A stretch of DNA of 64,000 nucleotides from Cyclobacterium marinum DSM 745 (GTDB taxonomy: Bacteria; Bacteroidota; Bacteroidia; Cytophagales; Cyclobacteriaceae), in contig NC_015914.1 in assembly GCF_000222485.1 (NCBI RefSeq), forward strand, positions 806,001 through 870,000, given 5' to 3'. Positions within the stretch are counted from its first letter, which is position 1; each line of letters opens with the position of its first letter. The position numbers were made by a program, and so were the translations under genes. Below are positions 46,901-55,361 of the stretch, piece after piece. The notes beneath the pieces are model-generated. The model was not told where the DNA came from, did not search any database, and saw nothing but the letters and a program-made list of their open reading frames with translations.

Positions 46901-48804
46901 ACTTTTCCATTCTCATCTACATTTGCAATACTTGCATCAGAGGTCGCCCAGAATACTTTTTTATTATCTGCATTAGTAGGGAAAACTGTAGCCTTTAGAA
47001 TTGAGGTGCTATCTTCTTCCAGTTGAAGCGTTGAATAATCTAAATCCAAAGCTGTAACTGCCACCACTTCTTTATTGGTTAAGAAAGACCAAGGTTCAGA
47101 GAAATCACTAGCCCCGCTATTGTTCATTGCCTTTACTCTCCAAAAATATGTTTTACCCGCGCTGAGTTCATCCACCTCAGTATGGTCGGAAGATACTCCT
47201 TCTAAAACAACATGCTTTTCACTAAAATCCTTATCCTCCGAAACCTGTATCTCAAATTCTTCAGTATTTTCAGGAGCACTCCATTGAAGGCTTACTTTCG
47301 ATACAACACCATTGGACCCATTATCCGGGCTTATAGGTGTCGGACTTGCAGGAATGGCCAATTTAACTTCCTCTACAAGCTCAAATTCAATAGCTAATTC
47401 CTTACCTTCAACACCACCTTTATCTCTTTCTGAATAAGGAGTGGCTTGAAGTAAATATTTTCCTGGGCTAAGTTGAAGTCCTTCCTTATTTAATAAATCA
47501 TAGGAAGAACCATTATCAGTCCTAGCGGAGCTAACAGGTCCTGACAATGATATGGACACACTGCCTAGCACCGTAGGACTTGTAATCGCCCGAAAATTCA
47601 GGCTCATATCTTTAAATTTATCATAATCCAATTGATCCCCGTCAGACAAAGTTTGAATATTGTTGTTTGTACTTGCATCTACCAGGGCAAAACTTCCAAT
47701 ACTTAGTTGTTGAGCGTCGTCAGAAACTGTAACGGAGGTTTTTGAGGAAAAATTACCATCCTCTGTTTTAACTGTGATAACTGCATCACCAGCCTTTACT
47801 GCAGTAACTTCACCTGCACTATTGACTGTTGCTACACTGGTATTGGAGGATGACCAGCTTACATTTTTATTATCTGCATCTGCAGGGGAAATATTTGCGC
47901 TAATCTTTATTTTATCATCTTTCTGTAGGGTAACCTCATTGGGTGTAGAAGAAATGCCGGTAACCGGAATTGGTGTGTAAGCGCTTTTCGTAGAAGTAAT
48001 CATGTCATTAAGAGAGGCATTTTCTCCCCCTATCCGCACATTATCAAAATAAGTAACCCTTAAATTGATATCTGTGGAATTTTTCCCCCAGGTGGATTTA
48101 TAAATCCCTATTTTCCATCGGGTATGTTTACCATCACTGTATAGGTTGGGACCTTTATGGGTAGCCAATTTTTCACCGTTTTTCCATACCTCTACTAAGC
48201 CATCTGAATCCTTGGAATGAACCACATGGAAAACAAATTCATTCCATTCATCTTTTGGAACATCTCCGAATTCCAAATAAGTGAATTTCACAGAAGTTCC
48301 TTCTGTTCTCCCCACCCTCAATCTTAATTTACCATTTTTAACCCTCAATGATAAAGGAGGGGTACCATTACTTGCATGCCACTGTGAAATAATTTCATCA
48401 TCATTATCTGTTTTCCAGCCATAGGAAGGAAAATATATAGCAAATGAATACCACATTTCGCTGCTTTCTGCCTCTCCAAATAGAACTTCGGATCTGGGCC
48501 CTCCATTTTTTGTAACCATGGGGTCTCCATACTGTAATTCAAATTTACCTATATAATCACCATCAAACACCGGGTCCTTAACAACCTTGAAAGAGTGATC
48601 TTCAGCAAATTGTTGGTAGGCATAAGAATCACCAGTCCAAGCATCCCCATTTTCAAAAGTTTCTTCCACGGTAAGGTTTTTCGAACTGAAACCTTCCTGA
48701 AATGCAATTGCCACATTGACGTTTAAAAAGTAGGGAAGACCTACTAACAATAAAAATAAGCCATAGGCTTTAGCAGTTTTAATTATGACATTTTCCATAT
48801 CCAC
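43990..48804 (-). CDS. T9SS-secreted heparin-lyase-I-like protein with Big2/FN3 repeats
   Basis: This 1604-residue protein has a signal peptide (about residues 1-35) and an N-terminal PF14099-type lyase domain (about 42-275, IISQWH with His143, YFDNVRIG). Four repeats of a three-part block then follow: a bacterial Ig-like Big2 domain (for example VTGISSTPNEVTLQ), a roughly 115-residue module of unknown family (LVDASTNN...GPVSSARTDNG...ATPYSERDKGG) and an FN3 domain (TYFWRVKA). It ends with a type A T9SS sorting domain (about 1528-1604, SMFPNPSQDIVNLKLGN). Blocks two and three are nearly identical at DNA level. The likely role is a surface-attached or released lyase acting on a uronate-containing polysaccharide, with the repeats as spacer or binding arms. 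Enzyme activity is inferred from the family. Confidence 0.87.
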   Translation of the reverse strand: MDMENVIIKTAKAYGLFLLLVGLPYFLNVNVAIAFQEGFSSKNLTVEETFENGDAWTGDSYAYQQFAEDHSFKVVKDPVFDGDYIGKFELQYGDPMVTKNGGPRSEVLFGEAESSEMWYSFAIYFPSYGWKTDNDDEIISQWHASNGTPPLSLRVKNGKLRLRVGRTEGTSVKFTYLEFGDVPKDEWNEFVFHVVHSKDSDGLVEVWKNGEKLATHKGPNLYSDGKHTRWKIGIYKSTWGKNSTDINLRVTYFDNVRIGGENASLNDMITSTKSAYTPIPVTGISSTPNEVTLQKDDKIKISANISPADADNKNVSWSSSNTSVATVNSAGEVTAVKAGDAVITVKTEDGNFSSKTSVTVSDDAQQLSIGSFALVDASTNNNIQTLSDGDQLDYDKFKDMSLNFRAITSPTVLGSVSISLSGPVSSARTDNGSSYDLLNKEGLQLSPGKYLLQATPYSERDKGGVEGKELAIEFELVEEVKLAIPASPTPISPDNGSNGVVSKVSLQWSAPENTEEFEIQVSEDKDFSEKHVVLEGVSSDHTEVDELSAGKTYFWRVKAMNNSGASDFSEPWSFLTNKEVVAVTALDLDYSTLQLEEDSTSILKATVFPTNADNKKVFWATSDASIANVDENGKVTAVGEGTASIIAKSEDGGFTAETKVTVSAKEAELSVQSFVMVDASTNKELGEISDGDQLELSEIEGLSVNFRALTSPETIGSVSFSLEGPVSSSRTDNGFAYELLSKKGLSLLEGDYKLSATPYTVREKGGDKGSTHTISFSIVAPKPVIPVAPQMISPSNESVEIPTEVVLTWGKVDLAKTYELQVATDSTFTESVISEQGIEGTEWAKSGLEEGTAYFWRVRSTAEAGQSTWSEVFSFETLLPVPEVISVTGLEINSSTLQLEIDSTSILKASISPVNADNKKVFWATSDASIANVDENGKVTAVGEGTASIITKTEDGGFTAETKVTVSAKEVELSVQSFVMMDASTNKELGKISDGDQLELSEIEGLSVNFRALTSPETIGSVSFSLEGPVSSSRTDNGFAYELLSNKGLSLLEGDYKLSATPYTVREKGGDKGTSHTISFSIVAPKPVIPEVPQMISPSNESVEIPTEVVLTWGKVDLAKTYELQVATDITFTESVISEQGIEGTEWAKSGLEEGTAYFWRVRSTVDAGQSNWSEAWSFHTEGITVDEPTEATMKIAITLEVGNKLSLSTLVSEDASMEQSINWSSSNEEIVSVNSVGKIVALKPGEAYVTAKNLDTGVSSSIKIDVADVTTSLEIKNIQMIDLGTDKAIHTITDGEVININQASKLDLNFRATISSMEVKSVFFVLSGPIYSSRTDNGAEFELLYKEGLNLPAGNYSLTAIPYSEKNNGGQKGEVLNVQFTISGENLRLANTSPNLISPINTDTVSQNAIQFLWIDETSADLYELEISKNADFSGSDLIKSEAIKTNQFELVGLENGTEYFWRVRAQNGGVWGEYSSVWTFQTTGELNSDLKNALMEETQVVEPTKLNEVSEVLANFRSGEKELTVSMFPNPSQDIVNLKLGNVSDDMVQVSLSDLNGNTLFSNVLENYDGMTTLNLSSIKPGIYLISVLADRQRKVMKLVKN
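45268..46990 (-). repeat. 912-bp tandem duplication inside the lyase gene
   Basis: Sequence near 45268-46075 recurs at a constant offset of 912 bp (304 codons) near 46180-46987. The copies are nearly identical and then fade at both sides. The unit is one Big2-module-FN3 block. In-frame duplication of this size points to recent expansion of the stalk of the protein. Confidence 0.88.
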
Positions 48805-50177
48805 AACACTTTAAATAATTGAAAAGTATTCCGAAACAGAAGATTGAGAATGGCTGACCCCTAAAAACTAAAGACATAGAAATTCCATTGACCAACACCC
48901 TAGATGTTGACCTAAATAATTAATAACAAGTCAGATTAATTAAATCGTCCTTGTCAAATATTTAGAGAAATTTGGGTAACTAAATCTTAAATATTCAGAA
49001 ATCAACAACTCATTACTTTTTGTTTCGAACAGTAATTTTATCATTGATTTTGAACAAATATTATCCTTAAAAATTAGAATAAAAAATTTTTAATGTACAA
49101 GGCATTTTGGTTAATTTAAAATACAATTTTAGCAAAGTAAATATTATACTAAATTCATTTTTCTTGATTTTCAACAAATTCATTTTGCTATAAAATCTCT
49201 GTAATTAAATTAATAAATACATTATATTTAACATATATATAACTAATAATACTAATTAAAAAATCGAGCAAATTTATAGCAAACCTAACCCTGAAAGACA
49301 AGCAAAATCAAGTGTATCTTAAACACTTACTATAAACACTACCAGCATCAGGAAGTTGGAGAAAAATCAAGGTTGTATTTGTCAAAAATAGAAGTACCGA
49401 TTAAATCACTTAGTCTCTTTTATCACTAACAAATACAGATATAAAGCCTTTAAAAAGGTTTTTAATCCACTCAAAATAGAAATTCCAGAAAGAAAACCCA
49501 ATTAACCAATCACAATATTCCACTACTGAACAAGCGTTAATTATGCCAAAATATTGCGATCAATCACCGAGAAATGATTGAAAAACAACCACAACAAAGA
49601 CAAGAATTACGCACCACTTAAATGCGTTTCCCAACAATTTTTTAGAAGTATATAACATCAAATTTTCAACTACAACTTAATTTCTTAAATCAATTTATAT
49701 AAGATATATATTGAATAGATAAATAAATTTATATATAAATTTATCTTATTCACATATGACATATCGCATTTGGTATTTTTACACCTACTCTTTTGATTTA
49801 CATACATCCAAAAATGCGCAATAAACCAGATATCATAATAAGTTTTCTTGTTTTTAAAATACATTAATATGGACCCATATTTATGGAGTTATTTCTAAAG
49901 TTTTGACTGATTGGCACCGGAACCATTTTAGTCATGAAAAAGAAAATAATTATTGAAGATTAAGTACCTGAAATTCATTAAACGAGTTAATTTTCAAACA
50001 GAAAGATACCTAAACTTAGGATCTACCTATGGCTGTGCCTACAATTCAACTAGGCAATATTTTTTCACTCATCTATTAATTGTTCAACTTTGAGTCCTCC
50101 GAAATCCTCAAAAGACCTAAAATTGATTTTTCAATTAAATTCAACATATTTGTTGTCCAACTAATATCAATAGTAAA
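48805..50177. other. 1.37-kb AT-rich gene-free region at the right border of the EPS locus
   Basis: No intact gene is present on either strand before the ketoacyl synthase gene. The sequence is very AT-rich, with an AT palindrome-like run around 49720-49750 (GATAAATAAATTTATATATAAATTTATC). The region is divergent, so it should hold promoters for the large lyase gene and for the synthase gene, but far more DNA is present than needed. It marks the change from accessory EPS genes to ordinary chromosome and may contain decayed sequence. Confidence 0.55.
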
Positions 50178-51176
50178 ATGCTGAAATCGATTATTGCAGG
50201 CGCCGGGCATTGCTTGCCGGAAAGAGTCGTAACAAACGATGACCTTTCTAAAATGATGAATACCAATGATGAGTGGATTGTAGAGAGAACTGGTATTCGA
50301 GAGAGAAGGTGGTTTACACCTGGTGTAGACACTGTTACAAGCTTGGCAAAAAATGCTTCTATTATGGCCATTCAAAACGCCGGAATTGAAACCAAAGCTA
50401 TTGATTTTATCATCTTTGCCACTGTTACTCCAGATTATTTTATTCCTGGAAATGGAGTATTACTACAAAGGGAACTTGGTTTACAAGGTATCGGTGCATT
50501 GGATGTGAGAAATGCTTGCTCAGGTTTTATTTATGCCCTCTCCATTGCTGATCAATTTATTAAGACTGGCATGTATAAAAATATTCTTGTTGTAGGGGCA
50601 GAAATACAGTCTTCAGCATTAAGTAAAAATGATGAAGGAAGGTCCAGTGCAGTCATCTTTGCTGATGGTGCCGGAGCAGTAGTTTGTAGTGCTACGGAGG
50701 ATGAAAACAGAGGTATCCTTTCCACACACTTGCATGCAGATGGAGATTATGCAGAGGAATTATACGTAAAAGACCCCGGAAGTAGCAGAGAGGTTAGACT
50801 TTCTACCCCGTTAATCGAAAGTGGCTCCTTCAACTTATCAATGAATGGAAATACAGTTTTTAAGCATGCGGTATTAAGGTTTAAAGAGGTGATTGAGGAA
50901 GCGTTAAATGCCAACAACTACCAAAGCACTGATATTGATTTGCTAATACCTCACCAGGCAAACTTGAGAATTAGTCAATATATTCAAGATAAAATGGGAT
51001 TAAGCGATGCGCAAGTCTTTAATAACATCATGCATTATGGAAATACTACTGCCGCCACTATTCCAATCGCTATTAGCGAAGTTATGCAGCAAGGAAAAGT
51101 TAATTCCGGTGATCTGGTTTGTTTGGCAGCCTTTGGCAGTGGCTTTTCGTGGGCATCAGCCCTGATCAAATGGTAA
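50178..51176 (+). CDS. FabH-like 3-ketoacyl-ACP synthase III
   Basis: This 332-residue thiolase-fold enzyme has the full Cys-His-Asn triad of KAS III: Cys114 in RNACSGFIYAL, His259 in PHQANLRI and Asn289 in MHYGNTTAA. Other landmarks are NDEWIVERTGIRERR and a C-terminal AAFGSGFSWASALIKW. It condenses a short acyl-CoA primer with malonyl-ACP, starting fatty acid synthesis, or makes a related beta-keto product. It is not next to plsX/rpmF, where the main fabH often lies, and is instead coupled to a gene of unknown function, so it may be an accessory KAS III. For that reason I give no symbol. Confidence 0.92.
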   Translation: MLKSIIAGAGHCLPERVVTNDDLSKMMNTNDEWIVERTGIRERRWFTPGVDTVTSLAKNASIMAIQNAGIETKAIDFIIFATVTPDYFIPGNGVLLQRELGLQGIGALDVRNACSGFIYALSIADQFIKTGMYKNILVVGAEIQSSALSKNDEGRSSAVIFADGAGAVVCSATEDENRGILSTHLHADGDYAEELYVKDPGSSREVRLSTPLIESGSFNLSMNGNTVFKHAVLRFKEVIEEALNANNYQSTDIDLLIPHQANLRISQYIQDKMGLSDAQVFNNIMHYGNTTAATIPIAISEVMQQGKVNSGDLVCLAAFGSGFSWASALIKW

Positions 51177-51778
51177 ACGAAAATGACGATATTGATTCAA
51201 TTTCCACTTTAATAAAAATCACTCAAGAACGGGAGTTGTTTGAAAAGATAAGCCGTGCAAAAAAAGATTTTATTCATATATTTTCTCTGGTAGGAAACAG
51301 CATTGCTTATGATAAAATTGAGGATATCCATGGTCCACACAAAGGCATAAAAATAAGCCAAGGCAATGAACTGCAAAGTTGCCCCTATCAGGTTCTAGAC
51401 ATTGTTAGGGACTTTGACCTCAACACCGGATTAAATATAAGGGTCCTATATTGGTGGGGACGAGGAGCCTATTTACTTGTCTTTTACGGTACAAACCATC
51501 CATTGCTGGCAAACCAAAGTAAACTATTCAAATGGTTAAAGGTAAAATCTTTTGATTTGTGTAATACGGGACTTTGGGACTACCAAGGAATAATCGACCA
51601 AAAAAAAATAATTTCAAACAATAGTTTAACATTAGAACTGATGAAAAACCACCTTGAGGGGGAATTGTCATTTCAAATAATTAAACCGATCTCATTCGAA
51701 AACTATAACTCTCTCCATTACAAATTAATAGCAGAATGGGAAGAATTGTATGCATTTCATCTTGAAAATAAAATTTAG
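51170..51778 (+). CDS. Protein of unknown function coupled to KAS III
   Basis: This 202-residue protein starts at an ATG that overlaps the end of the KAS III gene by 7 bp, suggesting translational coupling; the frame is open further upstream, but that part lies inside KAS III. I do not recognise a family. Visible traits are a Lys- and Ile-rich, soluble-looking sequence, no signal peptide or membrane helix, and aromatic patches such as LYWWGRGAYLLVFYG (about residues 92-106). The close coupling suggests a role connected with the KAS III reaction, for example substrate supply or an acyl-group transfer, but nothing in the sequence shows this. Confidence 0.7.
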   Translation: MVNENDDIDSISTLIKITQERELFEKISRAKKDFIHIFSLVGNSIAYDKIEDIHGPHKGIKISQGNELQSCPYQVLDIVRDFDLNTGLNIRVLYWWGRGAYLLVFYGTNHPLLANQSKLFKWLKVKSFDLCNTGLWDYQGIIDQKKIISNNSLTLELMKNHLEGELSFQIIKPISFENYNSLHYKLIAEWEELYAFHLENKI

Positions 51779-51928
51779 TTTCCAGGTTCGAACTAAGACG
51801 ACATAGGTTATTAATAGAAATATTGTTAAACTTTAAGCGAACTAAATATAATTTTTTAACTATATAATGTAAATTGGAACCAAGATTGTATGCATTTCGT
51901 ATGACTTTACTAAATCGATAAAAAACTC

Positions 51929-53512
51929 ATGAAATATACATTTACCTGGCTTTTGATGATTTTTTATGTGTCTTCTTCTTTTGGACAAGGCCAAGTAGTA
52001 AACCTATATAACCAAGACTCCACCCTTATGGGTAATGGAGTCATGATTAACAGCAAGATGGATGGCCTATGGAAATTCATCAACCCCAAAACCAACCGTC
52101 TAATTCAACAAGGGAATTTTAAGAATGGCCTTAAAGATGGAATATGGACCATTTATTTTTCTAACCAGCAAAAACATATTGTAGCAGAATATAAGGACAA
52201 TAAAAGAAATGGTTCATTTTTAGAATATGATTTAGGAGGTGCATTGATCAAAAACGCAGTCTATCAGGATAGTGTTTTAGTAGGCCCTTACAAAGAATAC
52301 TATGGAAACCAAAGTAGGTCAGGCTATGCCAATCCCAAACAAGTTAAAACTGAGGGCAATTACATCAATGGTAAAAAGACAGGTGAATGGTTTTTTTACT
52401 ATGACAATGGAAAAAAGGCGGTTGAAATTAATTACGAAGATGGATTAAAAGTTGGTGCCTATAAAGAATATGACCCCTTTGGGCAATTGATCGTTGAGAC
52501 AAATTACACCAATAACCAACCGGATGGTGAATTCAAGAGATTCTCACCCAATGGTCGGATTCAGGAATCGGGAGCATACAAATCCGGTAGAAGGGTTGGG
52601 AAATGGACAAGTTATTTCCCAAATTCCAATATTGTGGAATCGGAAAAATTCTATGATAAATCGGGGCACAAAACCGGTACTTGGACCTATTTCTATGAGA
52701 ACAAAAGAACTGCAAGGATAGAAAGATACGAAAATGATATCCCCGTTGGGAAATGGGAAGAATTCTTCACAGATAAATCATTATCCAAACAAGTTATTTA
52801 TGACCTAGGGGTACCCACCGGTAAATACATTGAAAATCATAGTAACGGAAAACCCTCAGTACGAGGACAGTATGAAAATGGTTTTCGATCCGGAGTTTGG
52901 AAAAGTTACTATCCTGAAGGCAATTTATATTCAATAGGTGAATATAAAAATGACTTGAAATCAGGACTTTGGAAATACTTTAATAAAATAGGAATCCTTG
53001 TTGCCGAAGGTAAATACCAATTGGGCAATGAACATGGACAATGGTTCTATTATTACGATGGCGGACAATTGAAGTCTGTAGGAAGTTACTTACTTGGTCA
53101 GGAAGATGGCATTTGGGGTCTTTTTTATGACAACAAGCAGCTGACTCAGGAAGAAACTTGGGATTTTGGCAGATTGTTAAATGTTAGCCAATACAATAAT
53201 TACAATGGCAGTAAAACTTTAAATCCGGGTACTTTAAAGGATGGAAATGGCACCCGAATAACTTATTATATCAATGGGGCCAAAGAATCAGAAGGTAACT
53301 ATCAATCCGGTAAGCCTGAAGGGATTTGGAAATATTATCATGACAACGGAAGGTTAGCCTCTGAAGGCAAAATGTTGGAAGGTAAAAAAGAAGGAGCGTG
53401 GAAATATTATACCCGCTCAGGAAATCTCGAAGACATTATTCAATTTGATGATGATGAAGTATTACCTGATGAAATCCCTGAAGAAAGTGACTTATTTCAA
53501 AATTTTGAGTAA
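51929..53512 (+). CDS. Secreted MORN-type repeat protein (YwqK-like)
   Basis: This 527-residue protein has a signal peptide ending near SSSFGQ (residue 20), then about 18-20 copies of a 20-25-residue repeat of the MORN_2 type: G-x-W-x-Y-Y, N-G-x-x-x-x-x-G-x-Y, with examples such as GEWFFYYDNGKKAVEINY, GLWKYFNKIGILVAEGKY and GIWKYYHDNGRLASEGKM. The C-terminus is acidic (EIPEESDLFQNFE). Databases often label such proteins as YwqK family antitoxin, but no toxin gene is nearby and the export signal argues against that role. It is probably an envelope protein of structural or binding function. The next gene is a small protein on the same strand. Confidence 0.85.
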   Translation: MKYTFTWLLMIFYVSSSFGQGQVVNLYNQDSTLMGNGVMINSKMDGLWKFINPKTNRLIQQGNFKNGLKDGIWTIYFSNQQKHIVAEYKDNKRNGSFLEYDLGGALIKNAVYQDSVLVGPYKEYYGNQSRSGYANPKQVKTEGNYINGKKTGEWFFYYDNGKKAVEINYEDGLKVGAYKEYDPFGQLIVETNYTNNQPDGEFKRFSPNGRIQESGAYKSGRRVGKWTSYFPNSNIVESEKFYDKSGHKTGTWTYFYENKRTARIERYENDIPVGKWEEFFTDKSLSKQVIYDLGVPTGKYIENHSNGKPSVRGQYENGFRSGVWKSYYPEGNLYSIGEYKNDLKSGLWKYFNKIGILVAEGKYQLGNEHGQWFYYYDGGQLKSVGSYLLGQEDGIWGLFYDNKQLTQEETWDFGRLLNVSQYNNYNGSKTLNPGTLKDGNGTRITYYINGAKESEGNYQSGKPEGIWKYYHDNGRLASEGKMLEGKKEGAWKYYTRSGNLEDIIQFDDDEVLPDEIPEESDLFQNFE

Positions 53513-53556
53513 TCTTAAAACCAATTGATCATTTTTATGTTATTTAAATAAAAGCG

Positions 53557-53733
53557 ATGTTTGGTCTATTTAAAAAGAAATCACCCTTAGAAAAACTTCA
53601 GGAACAATATCAATCTTTTCTTGAAAAAGCGCACAAAGCTTCTCATCACGACCGGAAACTTTCAGATCAATTAATGGCTGAAGCAGAAGAAATTGCCAAA
53701 AAGATTGACAAAATAAAAATTCAGCAATCTTAG
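53557..53733 (+). CDS. Lacal_2735-type small protein
   Basis: This 58-residue protein starts MFGLFKKKSPLEKLQEQYQ and has HDRKLSDQLMAEAEEIAKK in its second half. It matches my memory of the Lacal_2735 family, a small, charged, helical protein conserved across Bacteroidota with no known function. The sequence is predicted to be one amphipathic helical hairpin, with neither signal nor membrane segment. It lies 44 bp after the MORN protein gene on the same strand. It is shorter than most gene-calling limits and easily missed. Confidence 0.85.
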   Translation: MFGLFKKKSPLEKLQEQYQSFLEKAHKASHHDRKLSDQLMAEAEEIAKKIDKIKIQQS

Positions 53734-53887
53734 TTGTGCAATACAAAAGGTTGTTTTATTAATTGTAAATCTACAAGTTCAAAATTAACATAGCCTCATA
53801 AACACGAGAGGGATTCTGTTTTTTACCTGAAACAAAACTTGGAACATTTATTGTAATACAGATTACTGTCACCAATAATTATGTGCC

Positions 53888-55291
53888 ATGAAGAATTCAA
53901 AAAGCAACTGGTCAAGGTATATAGCATCCCTTAAAATTATTAGTTTAGGTTTACTATTATTCCTTGTGGGTAGTAGGCAAAATGTCAATGCAACCCCAAT
54001 TTCTATTTCATTTCAAGTATTTTATGATGAGTTAAGTCCATATGGAGACTGGATTGAAGATCCTAATTACGGATTCATATGGGTGCCTTATGTAGATCAA
54101 TCATTTCAACCATACAGTACGAATGGCCACTGGGTAATGTCCACTTATGGCAATACATGGGTGTCTCAATACAATTGGGGATGGGCACCTTTTCATTACG
54201 GTAGATGGTTTTTTAGTGATTTCTATGGTTGGGCTTGGATCCCCGGATACGAATGGGGCCCTGCATGGGTTAGTTGGAGATCAGGTAGAGGTTATTACGG
54301 ATGGGTTCCATTGGGTCCACAAAGGCATTTTTACCGCACAGCTAGACATTATGGATATTCACATTGGGTTTTTGTCCCAAGACGTAGATTATTAAGTAGA
54401 AAAATCCATAGGTATTTTATGCATGGGCGAAATGTCAATGTAATTTATAATCAAACTACTATAATCAACAATACTTATGTTCACAATAATGTAAGATTCA
54501 ATGCAGGCCCAAGCAGGGCTGAATTGCAAAGAGCTACCAATAGAAATGTACCTGTTTTTACTGTAAAACAAGGTAGAAGGCCCGGTAGAGCTTCGGTAGG
54601 AAATAATAGCATCAATCTATATAAACCTCAAGTTTCTCCAAGATCTTCATCTAGAAGTTCAAATAACGTTAGACCAAAAAAGTATGTGAGTGCAAGAGAA
54701 TATAGTAATGCAAGATCAACTATGGCAAGTCCTGCAAATAGGAGATCTTCTTCTGTAACAAATGCAAGAAGCAATAATGTAAGGTCTGAAGCTTTAAAAA
54801 ACAGCAACAGTCCGGCATCGAGATCTGCGAGAAGTACTGTTAGTCCTAGTAGTGGCAACACCAATCAAAGGACAGTTTCTCCTAATAGAACGAATAGGTC
54901 AATTGGAACCCCCAATGCAAGTAGAAGTAGTGGTAATGCTGCTACCAATAGAAATAAGGTGATTCAAAATAGAACTTCACCATCATCTTCAAGTAGTAGA
55001 TCTAGTGGTGTTATCAACCAACCAAGTATAAAAAAGCCAAGTGCTCCTACGCAGAGAAGGGAAATAAGAAACACACCTATAAATAACTCAAATTCACGTA
55101 CTGTTACTCCTTCTACAAGAAATAACAGCCGTGTTCAAAAAGCACCGCAGCGATCAACAAACTCAAGGGTAAGGTCCTCCAACAATAGTAGCCGATCCCA
55201 GACCAGAAGTACCGTAGGTAGTTCTTCCAGAAGTTCTAGAAGTTCTTCTTCAGCTACAAGGTCCAGTAGTAGGTCTACAAGAGGTAATTAA
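53888..55291 (+). CDS. Exported YXWGXW protein with Ser/Arg/Asn-rich tail (DUF6600-like)
   Basis: This 467-residue protein has a hydrophobic N-terminal export segment (about residues 10-32) and an aromatic N-terminal domain (about 45-150) rich in Trp, Tyr and Gly: YGDWIEDPNYGFIWVPYV, QYNWGWAPFHYGRWFF, EWGPAWVSWRSGRGYYGW. This fits DUF6600 and YXWGXW repeat proteins. From about residue 220 the sequence becomes low complexity, dominated by Ser, Arg, Asn and Thr, with RSSSRSS-like runs at the end. The tail is very basic and probably disordered, so it may bind polyanions such as DNA or acidic EPS. No enzyme motif is present. Function is unknown. Confidence 0.78.
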   Translation: MKNSKSNWSRYIASLKIISLGLLLFLVGSRQNVNATPISISFQVFYDELSPYGDWIEDPNYGFIWVPYVDQSFQPYSTNGHWVMSTYGNTWVSQYNWGWAPFHYGRWFFSDFYGWAWIPGYEWGPAWVSWRSGRGYYGWVPLGPQRHFYRTARHYGYSHWVFVPRRRLLSRKIHRYFMHGRNVNVIYNQTTIINNTYVHNNVRFNAGPSRAELQRATNRNVPVFTVKQGRRPGRASVGNNSINLYKPQVSPRSSSRSSNNVRPKKYVSAREYSNARSTMASPANRRSSSVTNARSNNVRSEALKNSNSPASRSARSTVSPSSGNTNQRTVSPNRTNRSIGTPNASRSSGNAATNRNKVIQNRTSPSSSSSRSSGVINQPSIKKPSAPTQRREIRNTPINNSNSRTVTPSTRNNSRVQKAPQRSTNSRVRSSNNSSRSQTRSTVGSSSRSSRSSSSATRSSSRSTRGN

Positions 55292-55361
55292 ACCTTAAAT
55301 ACTTTAAAGAAGATAAAGTCACTTAAGGGATGAATTTGTCACGACAACTTATATTAAACAG

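Noticed and set aside
50076..50375. Minus-strand frames opposite the KAS III start
   Set aside because: They are antisense to the conserved N-terminus of KAS III and encode nothing recognisable.
51929..53512. Toxin-antitoxin module from the YwqK-like repeats
   Set aside because: The repeats are MORN_2 type, the protein carries an export signal, and no toxin gene lies beside it.
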